From positions 1,178,001-1,242,000 of the forward strand of contig CAXXSC010000008.1 of the NCBI GenBank assembly GCA_963668435.2: 64,000 bases of DNA. The letters are read 5' to 3'. Positions within the stretch are counted from its first letter, which is position 1. Each line of letters opens with the position of its first letter. The notes under the pieces are model-generated. The model saw only the letters and a list, made by a program, of their open reading frames with translations. It had not been told where the DNA came from and ran no database searches. The DNA is from G963668435 sp963668435 (GTDB taxonomy: Bacteria > Latescibacterota > Latescibacteria > Latescibacterales > Latescibacteraceae). Position numbers and translations under genes: made by a program. This document shows, one piece after another, positions 24,649 to 33,214 of this stretch.

Positions 24649-26100
24649 TCAGGTTTCGATATCTGCGATCGGTGTTTCTGGCAGCGCGGGAGGAACCGCG
24701 GGCGCGACAGTTTCGATCACACGCATGCTTTTCCATTTGCCGCCGAGGAAACGGAAGGTGAATACAGTGCCGATAATGGTGATGAACGCCGAGGTGAAAG
24801 TCCAGCCCGCATAGATGCCGAAATCGAGCACAGACATAAAAACATAGCAGGGAAGCACCTGTACCAGGCAGGAGGTCACGGTAATGACTTTCATAATGAA
24901 ACGCGTATCGCCCGCCCCCTTGATCGCGTAGGAGAACACGATATTGAGCGCATCGAAAATGGAATAAAACGCCACAAAACGGAGCAGCACGATCACAATA
25001 TCTCTGATCTCCGCGAATACCGCCGGGTCCGCCTGCGACTCATAGGGCGCCAGGAAAATCCCTGGTGCGAACACATAAAGCGCGGCCACAATGCACATAT
25101 AGGTCATTGCAATATGAAATCCGGAAAAGACACTGTATTCCGCCTTGTCGGCTTTGTCCTCACCGAGATTCTGACCAACAAGCATGGAAATGGCAATACC
25201 AAGCCCGATCAGCGGATGAAATGCCAGTGAATTGATATTGAACGCGATATTGCTTGCCGCGAGATGGGCGACTCCCTTACGGCCGATCAGCAGGATGAAA
25301 AACGTGTAGCCAGCCACCTCGAGGAAAAACTGTATGCCGTTCGGGACACCAAAGCGCATCAAACGCTTAAAAAGTTTCGGATCGAGCCGCCAGCCCGAAA
25401 TCGTCCGGTATTTTTCCCGATAACGGCCACGGGAAAGCAGCAGCAAGTATGCGAAAGTCGAGATACAGGGCGAAACAGCGGTAGCGATAGCCGCGCCAAC
25501 AATCCCCATTTCCGGGAATCCATAGTTGCCGAAAATCAGGAGGTAATCGAAAATAATATTAAAAATGATCGCGGAAAGATTCACCCACATGACAGGCCAG
25601 GTCCTGCCCCGCCCTGAAAAGAAACCGGACAGCACAGAGGATGCTATTGCCGGCGCGCCGCCAAGACATAATATCTTGAAATACACGATCTCATAAGCCA
25701 TGACCTTACTGTCATGCCCAATGATACGGAACATCGGGCAGGTCAGCGGCATCATCAGGAGCAGAAGTATGCCGCCGATAATCGCCACATACATGCCCTG
25801 CCAGATCGCGGGCCCGATACGGTCATAGCGCTTGGAGCCGTAATACTGCGCGACAAAGGTATTGACATAGCTTCCGGCACCGATAAAAATGCAGATGATC
25901 GTGAAATTGAGCATGCCGGCCGGTGTCGAGGCCGCCAGCGCCTCCGGTGAATACCAGGTCAGGAACATGCGGTCGACAAAATGCTGTATCGACCAGGCAC
26001 CCGTGCTGATAATCAGCGGAAAAGCTATCGAAATGATATGACGGTAGCCGCCCTCGGCATGGTATCTGTTTTTCAGTCTGTCAATTATCTGCAATGACAT
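24649..26100 (-). CDS. MATE-family multidrug/toxin efflux transporter
   Basis: A 483-residue protein with twelve hydrophobic segments in two related halves, the MATE layout. The first half begins IISIAFPLIISTGAWSIQHFVDRMFL and the second near LMRFGVPNGIQFFLEVAGY. The charged residues typical of NorM/DinF transporters, such as the Asp in HFVDRMFL, are present. It would export organic cations or other compounds in exchange for Na+ or H+. The gene is flanked by 163 bases on its 3' side and 191 bases on its 5' side, so it is probably a single-gene unit. The substrate is unknown. Confidence 0.9.
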   Translation of the reverse strand: MSLQIIDRLKNRYHAEGGYRHIISIAFPLIISTGAWSIQHFVDRMFLTWYSPEALAASTPAGMLNFTIICIFIGAGSYVNTFVAQYYGSKRYDRIGPAIWQGMYVAIIGGILLLLMMPLTCPMFRIIGHDSKVMAYEIVYFKILCLGGAPAIASSVLSGFFSGRGRTWPVMWVNLSAIIFNIIFDYLLIFGNYGFPEMGIVGAAIATAVSPCISTFAYLLLLSRGRYREKYRTISGWRLDPKLFKRLMRFGVPNGIQFFLEVAGYTFFILLIGRKGVAHLAASNIAFNINSLAFHPLIGLGIAISMLVGQNLGEDKADKAEYSVFSGFHIAMTYMCIVAALYVFAPGIFLAPYESQADPAVFAEIRDIVIVLLRFVAFYSIFDALNIVFSYAIKGAGDTRFIMKVITVTSCLVQVLPCYVFMSVLDFGIYAGWTFTSAFITIIGTVFTFRFLGGKWKSMRVIETVAPAVPPALPETPIADIET

Positions 26101-26177
26101 CGGCGAATAATCCTGTTATCGTATGCGGCACAAATTCATCTCCGGTCTTCATGACAGATAAAGGGCCTGCAATATAG

Positions 26178-26216
26178 AGACCGGGACACCCGAAAAGCAA
26201 TCGGAAATCCCGGTCT
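26178..26216 (-). terminator. Two-tier hairpin downstream of the DUF1284-like gene
   Basis: AGACCGGGA (26178-26186) pairs with TCCCGGTCT (26208-26216), and an inner CCGA/TCGG stem fills the loop. It lies in the 191-base gap between the DUF1284-like gene and the MATE gene on the minus strand. It has no strong T-run, so its role as a terminator is only likely. Confidence 0.4.
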
Positions 26217-26291
26217 TCATTTATCTTCCGTGTTTCAAATACCGGAATCAGTGGACAAGGTTATTAAGCCACATAATCCCGGCAGAAACAG

Positions 26292-26876
26292 CTACATGAG
26301 AAGCCGACTCGCGGCAAGTGAATCTTTCGACAGGTAGTAATTCAAGCCCACATGGGTGCTTAGGGCCCTGATAACGCGTTTCTCCTCAGCCTCTTCCGAG
26401 AACACCATATCGAGACGGCCTATTTTCTCACGACACCGTTCGGCAAGCGCGCGGGAACTGAGCGTATCACCGTCCTTGAGTCCGAGCGTCTTAAGAAGGC
26501 GCGAATCGACAAAATGCGCCCAGTCATGAAGCGGCTGTTCCGGGCCGTGTCCACTGATTGTCGCGGTGCATTTCCCATTTTTCAGGAAATTGCAGGGGCC
26601 GCAGATGAAATCAAGACCGAGCGTAACAGTGACTTTCAAACGGTGCGAGGCCATCACCCTGTCATAGGCCGGTTTGTAGTCGTTGCCATTGGTATAACGG
26701 CCGGGATCGCTGCCGTCGCCGAGATCACGAAAGAGCGCAATGTAATGATGCGGTTTGAGAGTGATCGCATCATCGAGAGCCTCCGATTCACCAACGGCAA
26801 ATGTCATGACCGCGGCGGCAACAGCACCCGTGCGGATTATTTCACGACGTGTCAGTGTATCAGTGTATTTCTTCAA
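26292..26876 (-). CDS. Tat-exported DUF1284-like cysteine protein
   Basis: A 194-residue protein. It begins with a twin-arginine-like signal (TLTRREIIRTGAVAAAVMTFA), so it would be exported folded, possibly with a metal centre. The core matches the DUF1284 pattern: LKPHHYIALFRDLGDG, then VTLGLDFICGPCNFLKNGKC with three Cys, and KTLGLKDGDTLSS. In DUF1284 proteins these Cys are thought to bind an Fe-S cluster or zinc, but the function is unknown. The gene follows a small two-CxxC protein by 24 bases and may work with it. Confidence 0.7.
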   Translation of the reverse strand: MKKYTDTLTRREIIRTGAVAAAVMTFAVGESEALDDAITLKPHHYIALFRDLGDGSDPGRYTNGNDYKPAYDRVMASHRLKVTVTLGLDFICGPCNFLKNGKCTATISGHGPEQPLHDWAHFVDSRLLKTLGLKDGDTLSSRALAERCREKIGRLDMVFSEEAEEKRVIRALSTHVGLNYYLSKDSLAASRLLM

Positions 26877-26900
26877 TCGAGACCACCTTTTCTATCAGTT

Positions 26901-27113
26901 TCAGCTTTCGCCTCCGGCGGCAACAGGTTCGTGCGCCTTACGGCCGTATACTTTTTCATAGGCTTTACAGGCCGGACAGACACTGCCCTCGATACGTTTG
27001 ACAAACCAGAACAGTATACCACGCTGCTTTTTACGCGCATGGTTGCAGACTTTGCATTCGAGGCACTGCTTGGCCAGTTTACGATCCATATCTGTTTTTT
27101 CGACATCACCCAT
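26901..27113 (-). CDS. Small cysteine-rich protein with paired CxxC motifs
   Basis: A 70-residue soluble protein that I do not recognise. It has CLECKVC (three Cys in CxxCxxC form) near residue 17 and CPAC near 46, separated by a basic/aromatic stretch (ARKKQRGILFWFVKRIEG). This could form one zinc or Fe-S site. GGAGA six bases before the ATG supports the start. It lies 24 bases before the Tat-exported DUF1284-like gene and 94 bases after the CBM9-like gene on the same strand. A longer frame overlapping it on the same strand lacks a ribosome site and its composition is poor. Confidence 0.6.
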   Translation of the reverse strand: MGDVEKTDMDRKLAKQCLECKVCNHARKKQRGILFWFVKRIEGSVCPACKAYEKVYGRKAHEPVAAGGES

Positions 27114-27207
27114 ATCAGTCTCCGTTGAATGACTCGCCTCTCGCTCTCTTCACAAAGCATCGTTCACATCCGGACGGGCCGCGGTTTAAATGGCAGAATC
27201 CCTGACA

Positions 27208-27948
27208 TTAGCGGCGTACAGGAATATCACGGAAAAATATCTTTCCGAAATCCTGCGGACAGTGGAAATTCGGTTTATCCCCCTGGAAAGGGCTCCACAT
27301 GCTGTGCTGTTCGTTGGTCTTGCCGCCCAGACGGTTCAACCCGATACGCCACATATCGCCATCTTTTGGCGTTGACCCGTCATAGAGATTTTTATAATCC
27401 TCGTAACGGACAGCCACCTCAAGTGTCCAGCCCTCGTCTGTATCGCTGTCGTCGTTAACCGTACCCCTGACTGTCTGGGCTATATGCGGCGGTATAATAC
27501 GGCTGACACGCTCGTGAATGGATTCGCCGGAACCGACATAAACACTGAGGAGATTGCCGATACAGTTCATTTCGAACATATTGTATTTCCGGCGGGAGGT
27601 ATCGCTCGGATTCGGGTCCCAGAAAAGCTCGACACAGTCATCCTTATAGGTTGTCGCATTGGTATCGTAATGCTCGGCCCAGATCCACTTGTCCTCACAC
27701 TGGTAGAGAACATAGAGGAACGTGTCGTCCCAAAGCATACGGACCTCGGTGCCCTCTTTCTCCCCTTCCTTGAACCACGGAAAAAGGAAATGCATGGGGA
27801 CAGCGGCTTCCCAGTCGGCCTCATCGGCGATCCCGTCGATGACAATCTTCTCGGTTGTCCGCTTGACATCGTATTCCGGCAGTTCGGCAAAAGCGGGAAG
27901 GACCCATGACAGCAGTACCAACGCAGTTAAAACAATTCGTAACAGCAT
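27208..27948 (-). CDS. Secreted CBM9-like carbohydrate-binding domain protein
   Basis: A 246-residue protein with a signal peptide (IVLTALVLLSWVLPAFA) followed by one family-9-like carbohydrate-binding domain. Visible marks are IVIDGIADEADWEAA, the beta-strand pair VRMLWDDTFLYVLYQCED, DDCVELFWDPNP, and the WTLEVAVRYEDY strand. Such proteins bind sugars or are fused to hydrolases, and stand-alone copies are frequent in polysaccharide-degrading FCB bacteria. No catalytic domain is present. It lies 28 bases after the GrpB-like gene. Confidence 0.82.
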   Translation of the reverse strand: MLLRIVLTALVLLSWVLPAFAELPEYDVKRTTEKIVIDGIADEADWEAAVPMHFLFPWFKEGEKEGTEVRMLWDDTFLYVLYQCEDKWIWAEHYDTNATTYKDDCVELFWDPNPSDTSRRKYNMFEMNCIGNLLSVYVGSGESIHERVSRIIPPHIAQTVRGTVNDDSDTDEGWTLEVAVRYEDYKNLYDGSTPKDGDMWRIGLNRLGGKTNEQHSMWSPFQGDKPNFHCPQDFGKIFFRDIPVRR

Positions 27949-27976
27949 TATAGCTCCTGACTTTCCAGCGGACTTT

Positions 27977-28501
27977 TCAGGTCCGGCCTGTTTTGTTAAG
28001 TATATTTTGTATAAAATCCTTTTTGCCTTCTATGTAGGCTTCGATATCGTGAGGGTATTTCATGGCAAGCATCCGTTTCAATTCAGAATAATAACGGGCT
28101 GAATGCTCGTGTGCCAGAAGATAATCCCTGAATGCCAGATGTTTTTTGATATGGGCATCTCCCGTTTCGAAAACATGCAGATGGTGCGACCTGTTCGTTT
28201 CAGTGCCTTTTATGAAAAAACGGCGTCCGGGAATCCCGAATTCACCTTTCGTGATATAGCCGTTTCTTTCGAGAACAGCACAAGAATCATCGATACAGTT
28301 GATATCATGTGTTTCCATGAGAATATCAATAATCGGTTTGGCCATCATCCCTGTTACGGAAGTGCTCCCAATATGGTGAATACTCACAAGTGATTCGCCG
28401 AAAACATCCCGCAGGCTGGCCGCCTCCTGCCTGAATAGTTCCGCCCAGGCAGGATCATACGGAAGAACACGGATAGTTCGGACAGCTGTCTGTTCTGCCA
28501 T
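27977..28501 (-). CDS. GrpB-family (UPF0157) nucleotidyltransferase-like protein
   Basis: A 174-residue protein of the GrpB group, related to the nucleotidyltransferase fold. It has VLPYDPAWAELFRQEA, the SIHHIGSTSVTGMMAKPIIDI core, HHLHVFETGD and a C-terminal KYPHDIEAYIEGKKDFI. The core GSTSVxGxxAKPxIDI carries the Asp expected for metal binding. The physiological role is not known. It starts 9 bases after the Pcm-like gene, so the two are in one unit. Confidence 0.88.
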   Translation of the reverse strand: MAEQTAVRTIRVLPYDPAWAELFRQEAASLRDVFGESLVSIHHIGSTSVTGMMAKPIIDILMETHDINCIDDSCAVLERNGYITKGEFGIPGRRFFIKGTETNRSHHLHVFETGDAHIKKHLAFRDYLLAHEHSARYYSELKRMLAMKYPHDIEAYIEGKKDFIQNILNKTGRT

Positions 28502-28510
28502 GATGTCCTG

Positions 28511-29221
28511 TTATTCCTTCCCTTTGACCATCGGCACGAACCTGACCGAGAGGACATCGCGCGTAAGGATGCGGCCGTTTTTCTTTTCGCCGAGGACAAG
28601 TTCCTGCACAGCACCCATCGCTCCCACCGGAATAATCATGCTGCCGCCCTCCTTGAGCTGGTCAACGAGAGCCGACGGAATTTCCTCAGGTGCGCAGGTA
28701 ACGATGACAGCGTCGTAGGGCGCATGCTCCACCCACCCACGGTAGCCGTCACCAATCCTGACTTTAACATTGTCATAACCAAGGCTGTCAAGCAGAGCCG
28801 CGGCCCTGTTCCCGAGCGTTTCCACAATCTCTACAGTATAGATTTCACCGGCAAGCTCGGCAAGCACTGCCGCCTGATAGCCCGACCCCGTGCCGATCTC
28901 CAGCACATGGTCATCACGGCCAAGGCCGAGCGCCTCGGTCATGAACGCGACAATATACGGTTGGGAGATAGTCTGACCCTCGCCGATCGGCAGCGGATGA
29001 TCTTCGTATGCCGACACACGCTGCGATTCCGGCACAAACAGATGACGCGGCACAGTCCTCATTGCCCTGAGCACGGCATCGTCACACACACCGCGCCGCT
29101 CAATCTGCTCCCGCACCATGCGCAGGCGGTTTACGGCTGTGCTGTCATCGTTTTCAGCATTACAGCTCATACTACACACCGAAAAGGTGAATAAAATGAA
29201 AGCGGACATTTTCAGCAACAT
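28511..29221 (-). CDS. pcm: Protein-L-isoaspartate O-methyltransferase with a lipoprotein-like signal
   Basis: A 236-residue protein. The catalytic core is typical: MVREQIERRGVCDDAVLRAM, LPIGEGQTISQPYIVAFM (substrate loop), VLEIGTGSGYQAAVLAEL (SAM-binding), and DAVIVTCAPEEIP. Pcm methylates isoaspartyl residues to start their repair. The N-terminus (AFILFTFSVCSMSC) looks like a lipoprotein signal with a Cys at the cleavage position. This would place the enzyme outside the cytoplasm, where SAM is not expected. GGGAG before the ATG at 29221 supports this start, and no later Met with a good site precedes the core. Confidence 0.88.
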   Translation of the reverse strand: MLLKMSAFILFTFSVCSMSCNAENDDSTAVNRLRMVREQIERRGVCDDAVLRAMRTVPRHLFVPESQRVSAYEDHPLPIGEGQTISQPYIVAFMTEALGLGRDDHVLEIGTGSGYQAAVLAELAGEIYTVEIVETLGNRAAALLDSLGYDNVKVRIGDGYRGWVEHAPYDAVIVTCAPEEIPSALVDQLKEGGSMIIPVGAMGAVQELVLGEKKNGRILTRDVLSVRFVPMVKGKE

Positions 29222-29279
29222 GGCTGCAACTCCCGCCCTTTCCCGGCACCAGACAGCCGCAGATTACCAGCCCCCGCTA

Positions 29280-30494
29280 TTACAGCAGGAGACCGTTATC
29301 GCGGAAAGCCAGCGGACCGGTACTCTCAATCAGCTCGAGACGCCCGTCATTCCCGACCTGATCTATAAGTGGCATGGAAACAATGAGTTCCTCGAGATCG
29401 AGCGTATTTTTTATCCGCACGATTCTGACAGTATCGGGATCGTGTTTTTTCAGCGCCACATCACAGCAGGCACGGTCGTTTTCAAGGGTTATCGGCACGC
29501 GCCCCATGGACCACTGCGAGGTCATGGCATTCGCGTATGTCGACCGAAAATCTATGTTTTCCGCAAGAGAGCGCGGGATCAGGTCGGCAAGACCTATCCC
29601 CATAGCGTTCCCGTGACTTTCCGGAGTAAGCGAGCGGACAATCAATGTCCGGTAATCCGGTTTCTTTTCGCCACCGAAACGGCGCCAGAAACCAATCACA
29701 TTGGTATCCATGCCGGTGCCGGAGATGTTCTTCCCCATCTCGTCGACAATGAGAATATCAAAACTTCCGAACGGTATGCCGGGCACGCTCGAGCGGCTTC
29801 TTTCGAGCAGATCGCTGTCGACACGCTCGAACTCATCAGGCGCGGCGATACTGAAATCGAGTGTCTCGTCAAAGGCGTTTTCGAGAATGCCGACGCCAAA
29901 TGCGATATTCAGCCGCTTTTTCGATTCCCGGAAACAGTCGACAATGACCTCGCCGAGGCCATGACGGTGGCAGCTTTCAGCACCCTGTTTTTTCCCGAGC
30001 CCGACAGCAATCATTTTGCAGAGGCCGCTTTCAACAGCGCCATGAAACGCGGTATGGATCTTGGCACGGTTCATGACAATGACAGCGTCCGCATTCATGG
30101 CAAGCGGATCGACGTAGACCGCCGCACCGGAATCAGTCACCGCGACCTGTTCCGCGTTTTCCGATGCACGGACAGGAACACCCATATTGTCTTCCGAGAT
30201 GCCGAGGCTGTCGAGCATGGCACGCTGTCCGCCGACCGTTCCACCGCCATGAGACCCCATCGCGGCAAGAACAAAGGGTTCTGCCCCACGCTCTTTCAGG
30301 AGATCGATCAACAACTTTATATATCTGTCAATCCCGCGGATACCCCTGCTGCCCGCGGTTATCGCAACTCGGCTGCCGGAGTTAACCGTATCCAGCAGAC
30401 CGGAGGCAAGAATACGCTCACGAAGCACCATCTCCGGTTCGGCCAGTTTGTCGCGGTTCAGATGCTGACGGATTTTCAGCATTTCAGGATACAT
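29280..30494 (-). CDS. Lactate racemase-like (LarA N-terminal/DUF2088) protein
   Basis: About 404 residues. It matches DUF2088/LarA-type proteins: AITAGSRGIRGIDRYIKLLIDLL, PFVLAAMGSHGGGT, NRAKIHTAFHGAVESGLCKMIAVGLGK, and DILIVDEMGKNISGTGMDTN. LarA racemases carry a nickel pincer cofactor made from a pyridinium thioamide; many DUF2088 relatives have other or unknown substrates. The ATG at 30494 is chosen because the frame upstream of it is AT-rich and unlikely to be translated. A further Met lies four codons later. No LarB, LarC or LarE homologue is in the window. Confidence 0.8.
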   Translation of the reverse strand: MYPEMLKIRQHLNRDKLAEPEMVLRERILASGLLDTVNSGSRVAITAGSRGIRGIDRYIKLLIDLLKERGAEPFVLAAMGSHGGGTVGGQRAMLDSLGISEDNMGVPVRASENAEQVAVTDSGAAVYVDPLAMNADAVIVMNRAKIHTAFHGAVESGLCKMIAVGLGKKQGAESCHRHGLGEVIVDCFRESKKRLNIAFGVGILENAFDETLDFSIAAPDEFERVDSDLLERSRSSVPGIPFGSFDILIVDEMGKNISGTGMDTNVIGFWRRFGGEKKPDYRTLIVRSLTPESHGNAMGIGLADLIPRSLAENIDFRSTYANAMTSQWSMGRVPITLENDRACCDVALKKHDPDTVRIVRIKNTLDLEELIVSMPLIDQVGNDGRLELIESTGPLAFRDNGLLL

Positions 30495-30581
30495 TGAGAA
30501 CTCGTATTTTAGGATTATTAACAATAATATAGTGTATCGGGCGGGATATGCAACAGGCTGTTTAGGGACGAAACCGACAGA

Positions 30582-31451
30582 TCAGCCAAGCGTTTGTTTT
30601 GCCCAAGCGAGAACCGCGGCGGGAGTTTCGAGCAGAGCAACACCGGCAGCCCCGAGCGAGGCTTTTTTGCTCGCGACTGTCCCACTTTCGCCGCGAATGA
30701 TCGCACCGGCATGCCCCATGCGTTTCCCCTCGGGCACGTAACTTCCTGCGATATATGCGGCAACAGGTTTTCTCATCACAGCAGTGATAAAGTCAGCCGC
30801 GCGCTCCTCCTGTTCGCCGCCAACCTCACCGACAATTACAACGGCATCGGTATCATGATCCTCATCGAAACAGGCGAGTATTTCTGGCAGGGAGGTCAAA
30901 ACCACGGGATCGGCGCCCATGCCGACTACCGTACTCTGGCCATAACCCGCCCCACTCAGAATTCCAGCCATCTCATAGGCAAGCGTGCCACTTCGCGAAA
31001 CGATAGCGATTCGTCCGGGACGGAACAGCGACGCGGGCATGATGCCCATTTTGGCTTTTCCGGGAACAAGGATACCAGGAGTTGTGGGGCCAAGCGCCAT
31101 GACACCTTTCTCGCACGCGACCCGGTGCATTTCCATAACATCATGCACCGGAACATGTTCTGGCACGACAACAACCATCTTTATCCCGGCATCGACAGTC
31201 TCGAGAAATGCCTCTTTCACAAAGGACGCAGGCACAAAAAAGACTGACGCCTCGGCGCCTGTCTCCCGCACAGCCTCCTCGACAGTATCGAAAACCGGAA
31301 CGCCCTCGATCATCCGTCCGCCGCGGCCGGGCGTAACTCCCGCGACAATATTGGTGCCGTAATCGAGCATCCAGCGTGTCTGAACGCTGCCGATCGAGCC
31401 GGTTATCCCCTGCACCAGCACCCGTGTCTTGTTATCGAGGAGTATACTCAT
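30582..31451 (-). CDS. sucD: Succinate-CoA ligase, alpha subunit
   Basis: A 289-residue subunit with the CoA-binding N-terminus (VLVQGITGSIGSVQTRWMLDYGTNIVAGVTPGRGG), the IVSRSGTLAYEM motif, and the phospho-acceptor His in MGHAGAIIRGESGT. With SucC it makes ATP or GTP from succinyl-CoA, giving succinate and CoA. Its ATG overlaps the sucC stop by four bases. It ends the korDABC-sucCD unit. The length is normal and no residues are missing. Confidence 0.95.
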   Translation of the reverse strand: MSILLDNKTRVLVQGITGSIGSVQTRWMLDYGTNIVAGVTPGRGGRMIEGVPVFDTVEEAVRETGAEASVFFVPASFVKEAFLETVDAGIKMVVVVPEHVPVHDVMEMHRVACEKGVMALGPTTPGILVPGKAKMGIMPASLFRPGRIAIVSRSGTLAYEMAGILSGAGYGQSTVVGMGADPVVLTSLPEILACFDEDHDTDAVVIVGEVGGEQEERAADFITAVMRKPVAAYIAGSYVPEGKRMGHAGAIIRGESGTVASKKASLGAAGVALLETPAAVLAWAKQTLG

Positions 31452-32599
31452 TTCTCACCGCCTGACTCAAGCAGTTCCGACAGGTGTGCGACCGCGTCCT
31501 CAGTTGCCACGCTGGTCACAATCTCGACTCCCGCCTCACGCAGGATAGCCCAGGTTTCCTCTTGACGGTTCCCCAGGGCTTTTGCCACAACAGGGATAGT
31601 AAGCCCATGCTCTTTTATGAACCGGGCGACACCTTTCGCACCCTCATGGATAGGATTTATCCCACCGTAAATGTTTATCAGTACGGCGCGGAGGCCTTTT
31701 TTACGCATCATGAGCCCCATGGTGTCATACATGAGCTGTTCGGTGATCCCACCTCCGGTCTCGAGGAAATTCGCCGGTTTGAGATGACGGGCGAGGATAT
31801 CCATTGTCGCCATACCGAGCCCGGCGCCTGAAGAAATAAGCCCGATATCGCCATCGAGATCAACATATGTCACGCCGATCTCCCGGCCTAGTCGCTCCAG
31901 CTCATTGGGAATGCGCCCCCGGTCGGACAGATTGAGATGCGCCTGCTGACGTTTCAGCGCGGAATCATCGATCTCTAGCACGGCATCAACTGCTGTGACA
32001 GTGCCATCGGCACACAACACAAGCGGATTTATTTCGGCTATGAGCGCCTCCCGCTCAACAAAAATGCGCGACAGTCGAACAAAGGCATCGCTTGCGGCAA
32101 GCATTGCCTCGCCCTCGAGTCCAAGCTGTTTGAACATGCCGCGCGCCTCATGCGGATGAAGTGGCGTGCCGGGATCAAGAGAACGTTTCTGAATAGATTC
32201 GGGCTCTTTTTTTGACAGCTCCTCGATGCTCACACCACCTCGTCCGGCGGCAATTGCAACCGGGCAACCCCGGTAACCGTCGATGGTAATGCCGATGTAA
32301 AGCTCACGGTCGATATCCGCTTTCTTCTCGATAAGGAGCGTCTCAACTTTAAGCCCCCTGACAGTGCTGCCCAGAAGGCGGTCTGCAATTTCTGCGGCCT
32401 CGGTTTCGCTTTCTGCAACGGCGACACCGCCTGCCAGTCCTCTGCCGCCAACCAGCACCTGCGCCTTGATCACGACAGGCGGGCCGACATCACGGACAGC
32501 TCCGGCGATTTCACCCGTTGTGCACACAAGACATCTTTCCGGCACGGGAATCCCGTACGATTCGAAAATATCAGCCGCCTCATACTCGTGAAGTCTCAT
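31448..32599 (-). CDS. sucC: Succinate-CoA ligase, beta subunit
   Basis: A 383-residue ATP-grasp subunit: RLHEYEAADIFESYGIPVP at the start, the PPVVIKAQVLVGGRGLAGGV nucleotide-binding strand, INPLVLCADG (Mg ligands), and SSGAGLGMATMDILARHL with FLETGGGITEQ in the CoA/succinate site. It overlaps sucD by four bases, which indicates co-translation. It lies 65 bases after korC, so the oxidoreductase product succinyl-CoA can be used directly. Confidence 0.95.
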   Translation of the reverse strand: MRLHEYEAADIFESYGIPVPERCLVCTTGEIAGAVRDVGPPVVIKAQVLVGGRGLAGGVAVAESETEAAEIADRLLGSTVRGLKVETLLIEKKADIDRELYIGITIDGYRGCPVAIAAGRGGVSIEELSKKEPESIQKRSLDPGTPLHPHEARGMFKQLGLEGEAMLAASDAFVRLSRIFVEREALIAEINPLVLCADGTVTAVDAVLEIDDSALKRQQAHLNLSDRGRIPNELERLGREIGVTYVDLDGDIGLISSGAGLGMATMDILARHLKPANFLETGGGITEQLMYDTMGLMMRKKGLRAVLINIYGGINPIHEGAKGVARFIKEHGLTIPVVAKALGNRQEETWAILREAGVEIVTSVATEDAVAHLSELLESGGEK

Positions 32600-32664
32600 A
32601 CCTTACTATTCCCTGAAATTCGAGAAGAATTCGCCGATTGTCAGACAGTATACAGTATAATGAA

Positions 32665-33213
32665 TCACCGGTTCACAGAGTCCTTTGCCAGCGAAAAGCC
32701 GCGCCCGAAAACGGCGAGGTTCATTTCCTCGCTGCCTTTTGGGACACCCTCGCGGATAGCCGCCTCGACAGCCTCGCGTGAAACCGTGTTGCCAAGCCCG
32801 GTCAAATAGCCGAGCATAACCATATTCGCCACAATGCTCCTGCCGAACTCGTCCGAGGCGATCGCCGTTGCGGGCACGGAATGTATGTCGAAATCCGAGT
32901 CACCGGAAACAGTGACAAGGTCGCGGTCGATGATCAGTGTGGCCGACGCTTTCATCTCATCTTTGTACTTGTTCAGCGCCTCGGTTGTGAATGCCACCAT
33001 TATATCAGGCGCGACAAGCTGCGGATAGATGATAGGCATGTCGTCGAGAATAACATCCGACCGCGCTGCCCCGCCTCGTGCGGCAGCACCATAACTCTGG
33101 GTCTGGATCGCAAACCGTCCGTCATAAATGGTAGCCGCCCTGCCGAGAAGCACACCGGCGAGCACAACCCCCTGCCCCCCGAAACCGGCAAACCTGACCT
33201 CGACTCTCGCCAT
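32665..33213 (-). CDS. korC: 2-oxoacid:ferredoxin oxidoreductase, gamma subunit
   Basis: A 182-residue subunit starting ARVEVRFAGFGGQGVVLAGVLLG, with TQSYGAAARGGAARSDVILDD, typical of the gamma chain of 2-oxoacid:ferredoxin oxidoreductases. The ATG at 33213 lies just past the korB stop and fixes the start. A longer frame would overlap korB and lacks the conserved beginning. It forms one complex with the alpha, beta and ferredoxin subunits encoded next to it. Confidence 0.92.
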   Translation of the reverse strand: MARVEVRFAGFGGQGVVLAGVLLGRAATIYDGRFAIQTQSYGAAARGGAARSDVILDDMPIIYPQLVAPDIMVAFTTEALNKYKDEMKASATLIIDRDLVTVSGDSDFDIHSVPATAIASDEFGRSIVANMVMLGYLTGLGNTVSREAVEAAIREGVPKGSEEMNLAVFGRGFSLAKDSVNR

Positions 33214-33214
33214 A

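Noticed and set aside
29118..30497. Long plus-strand open frame over the LarA-like gene
   Set aside because: It lies opposite a gene with clear family motifs; its translation is rich in His, Arg and Pro, as expected of an antisense frame.
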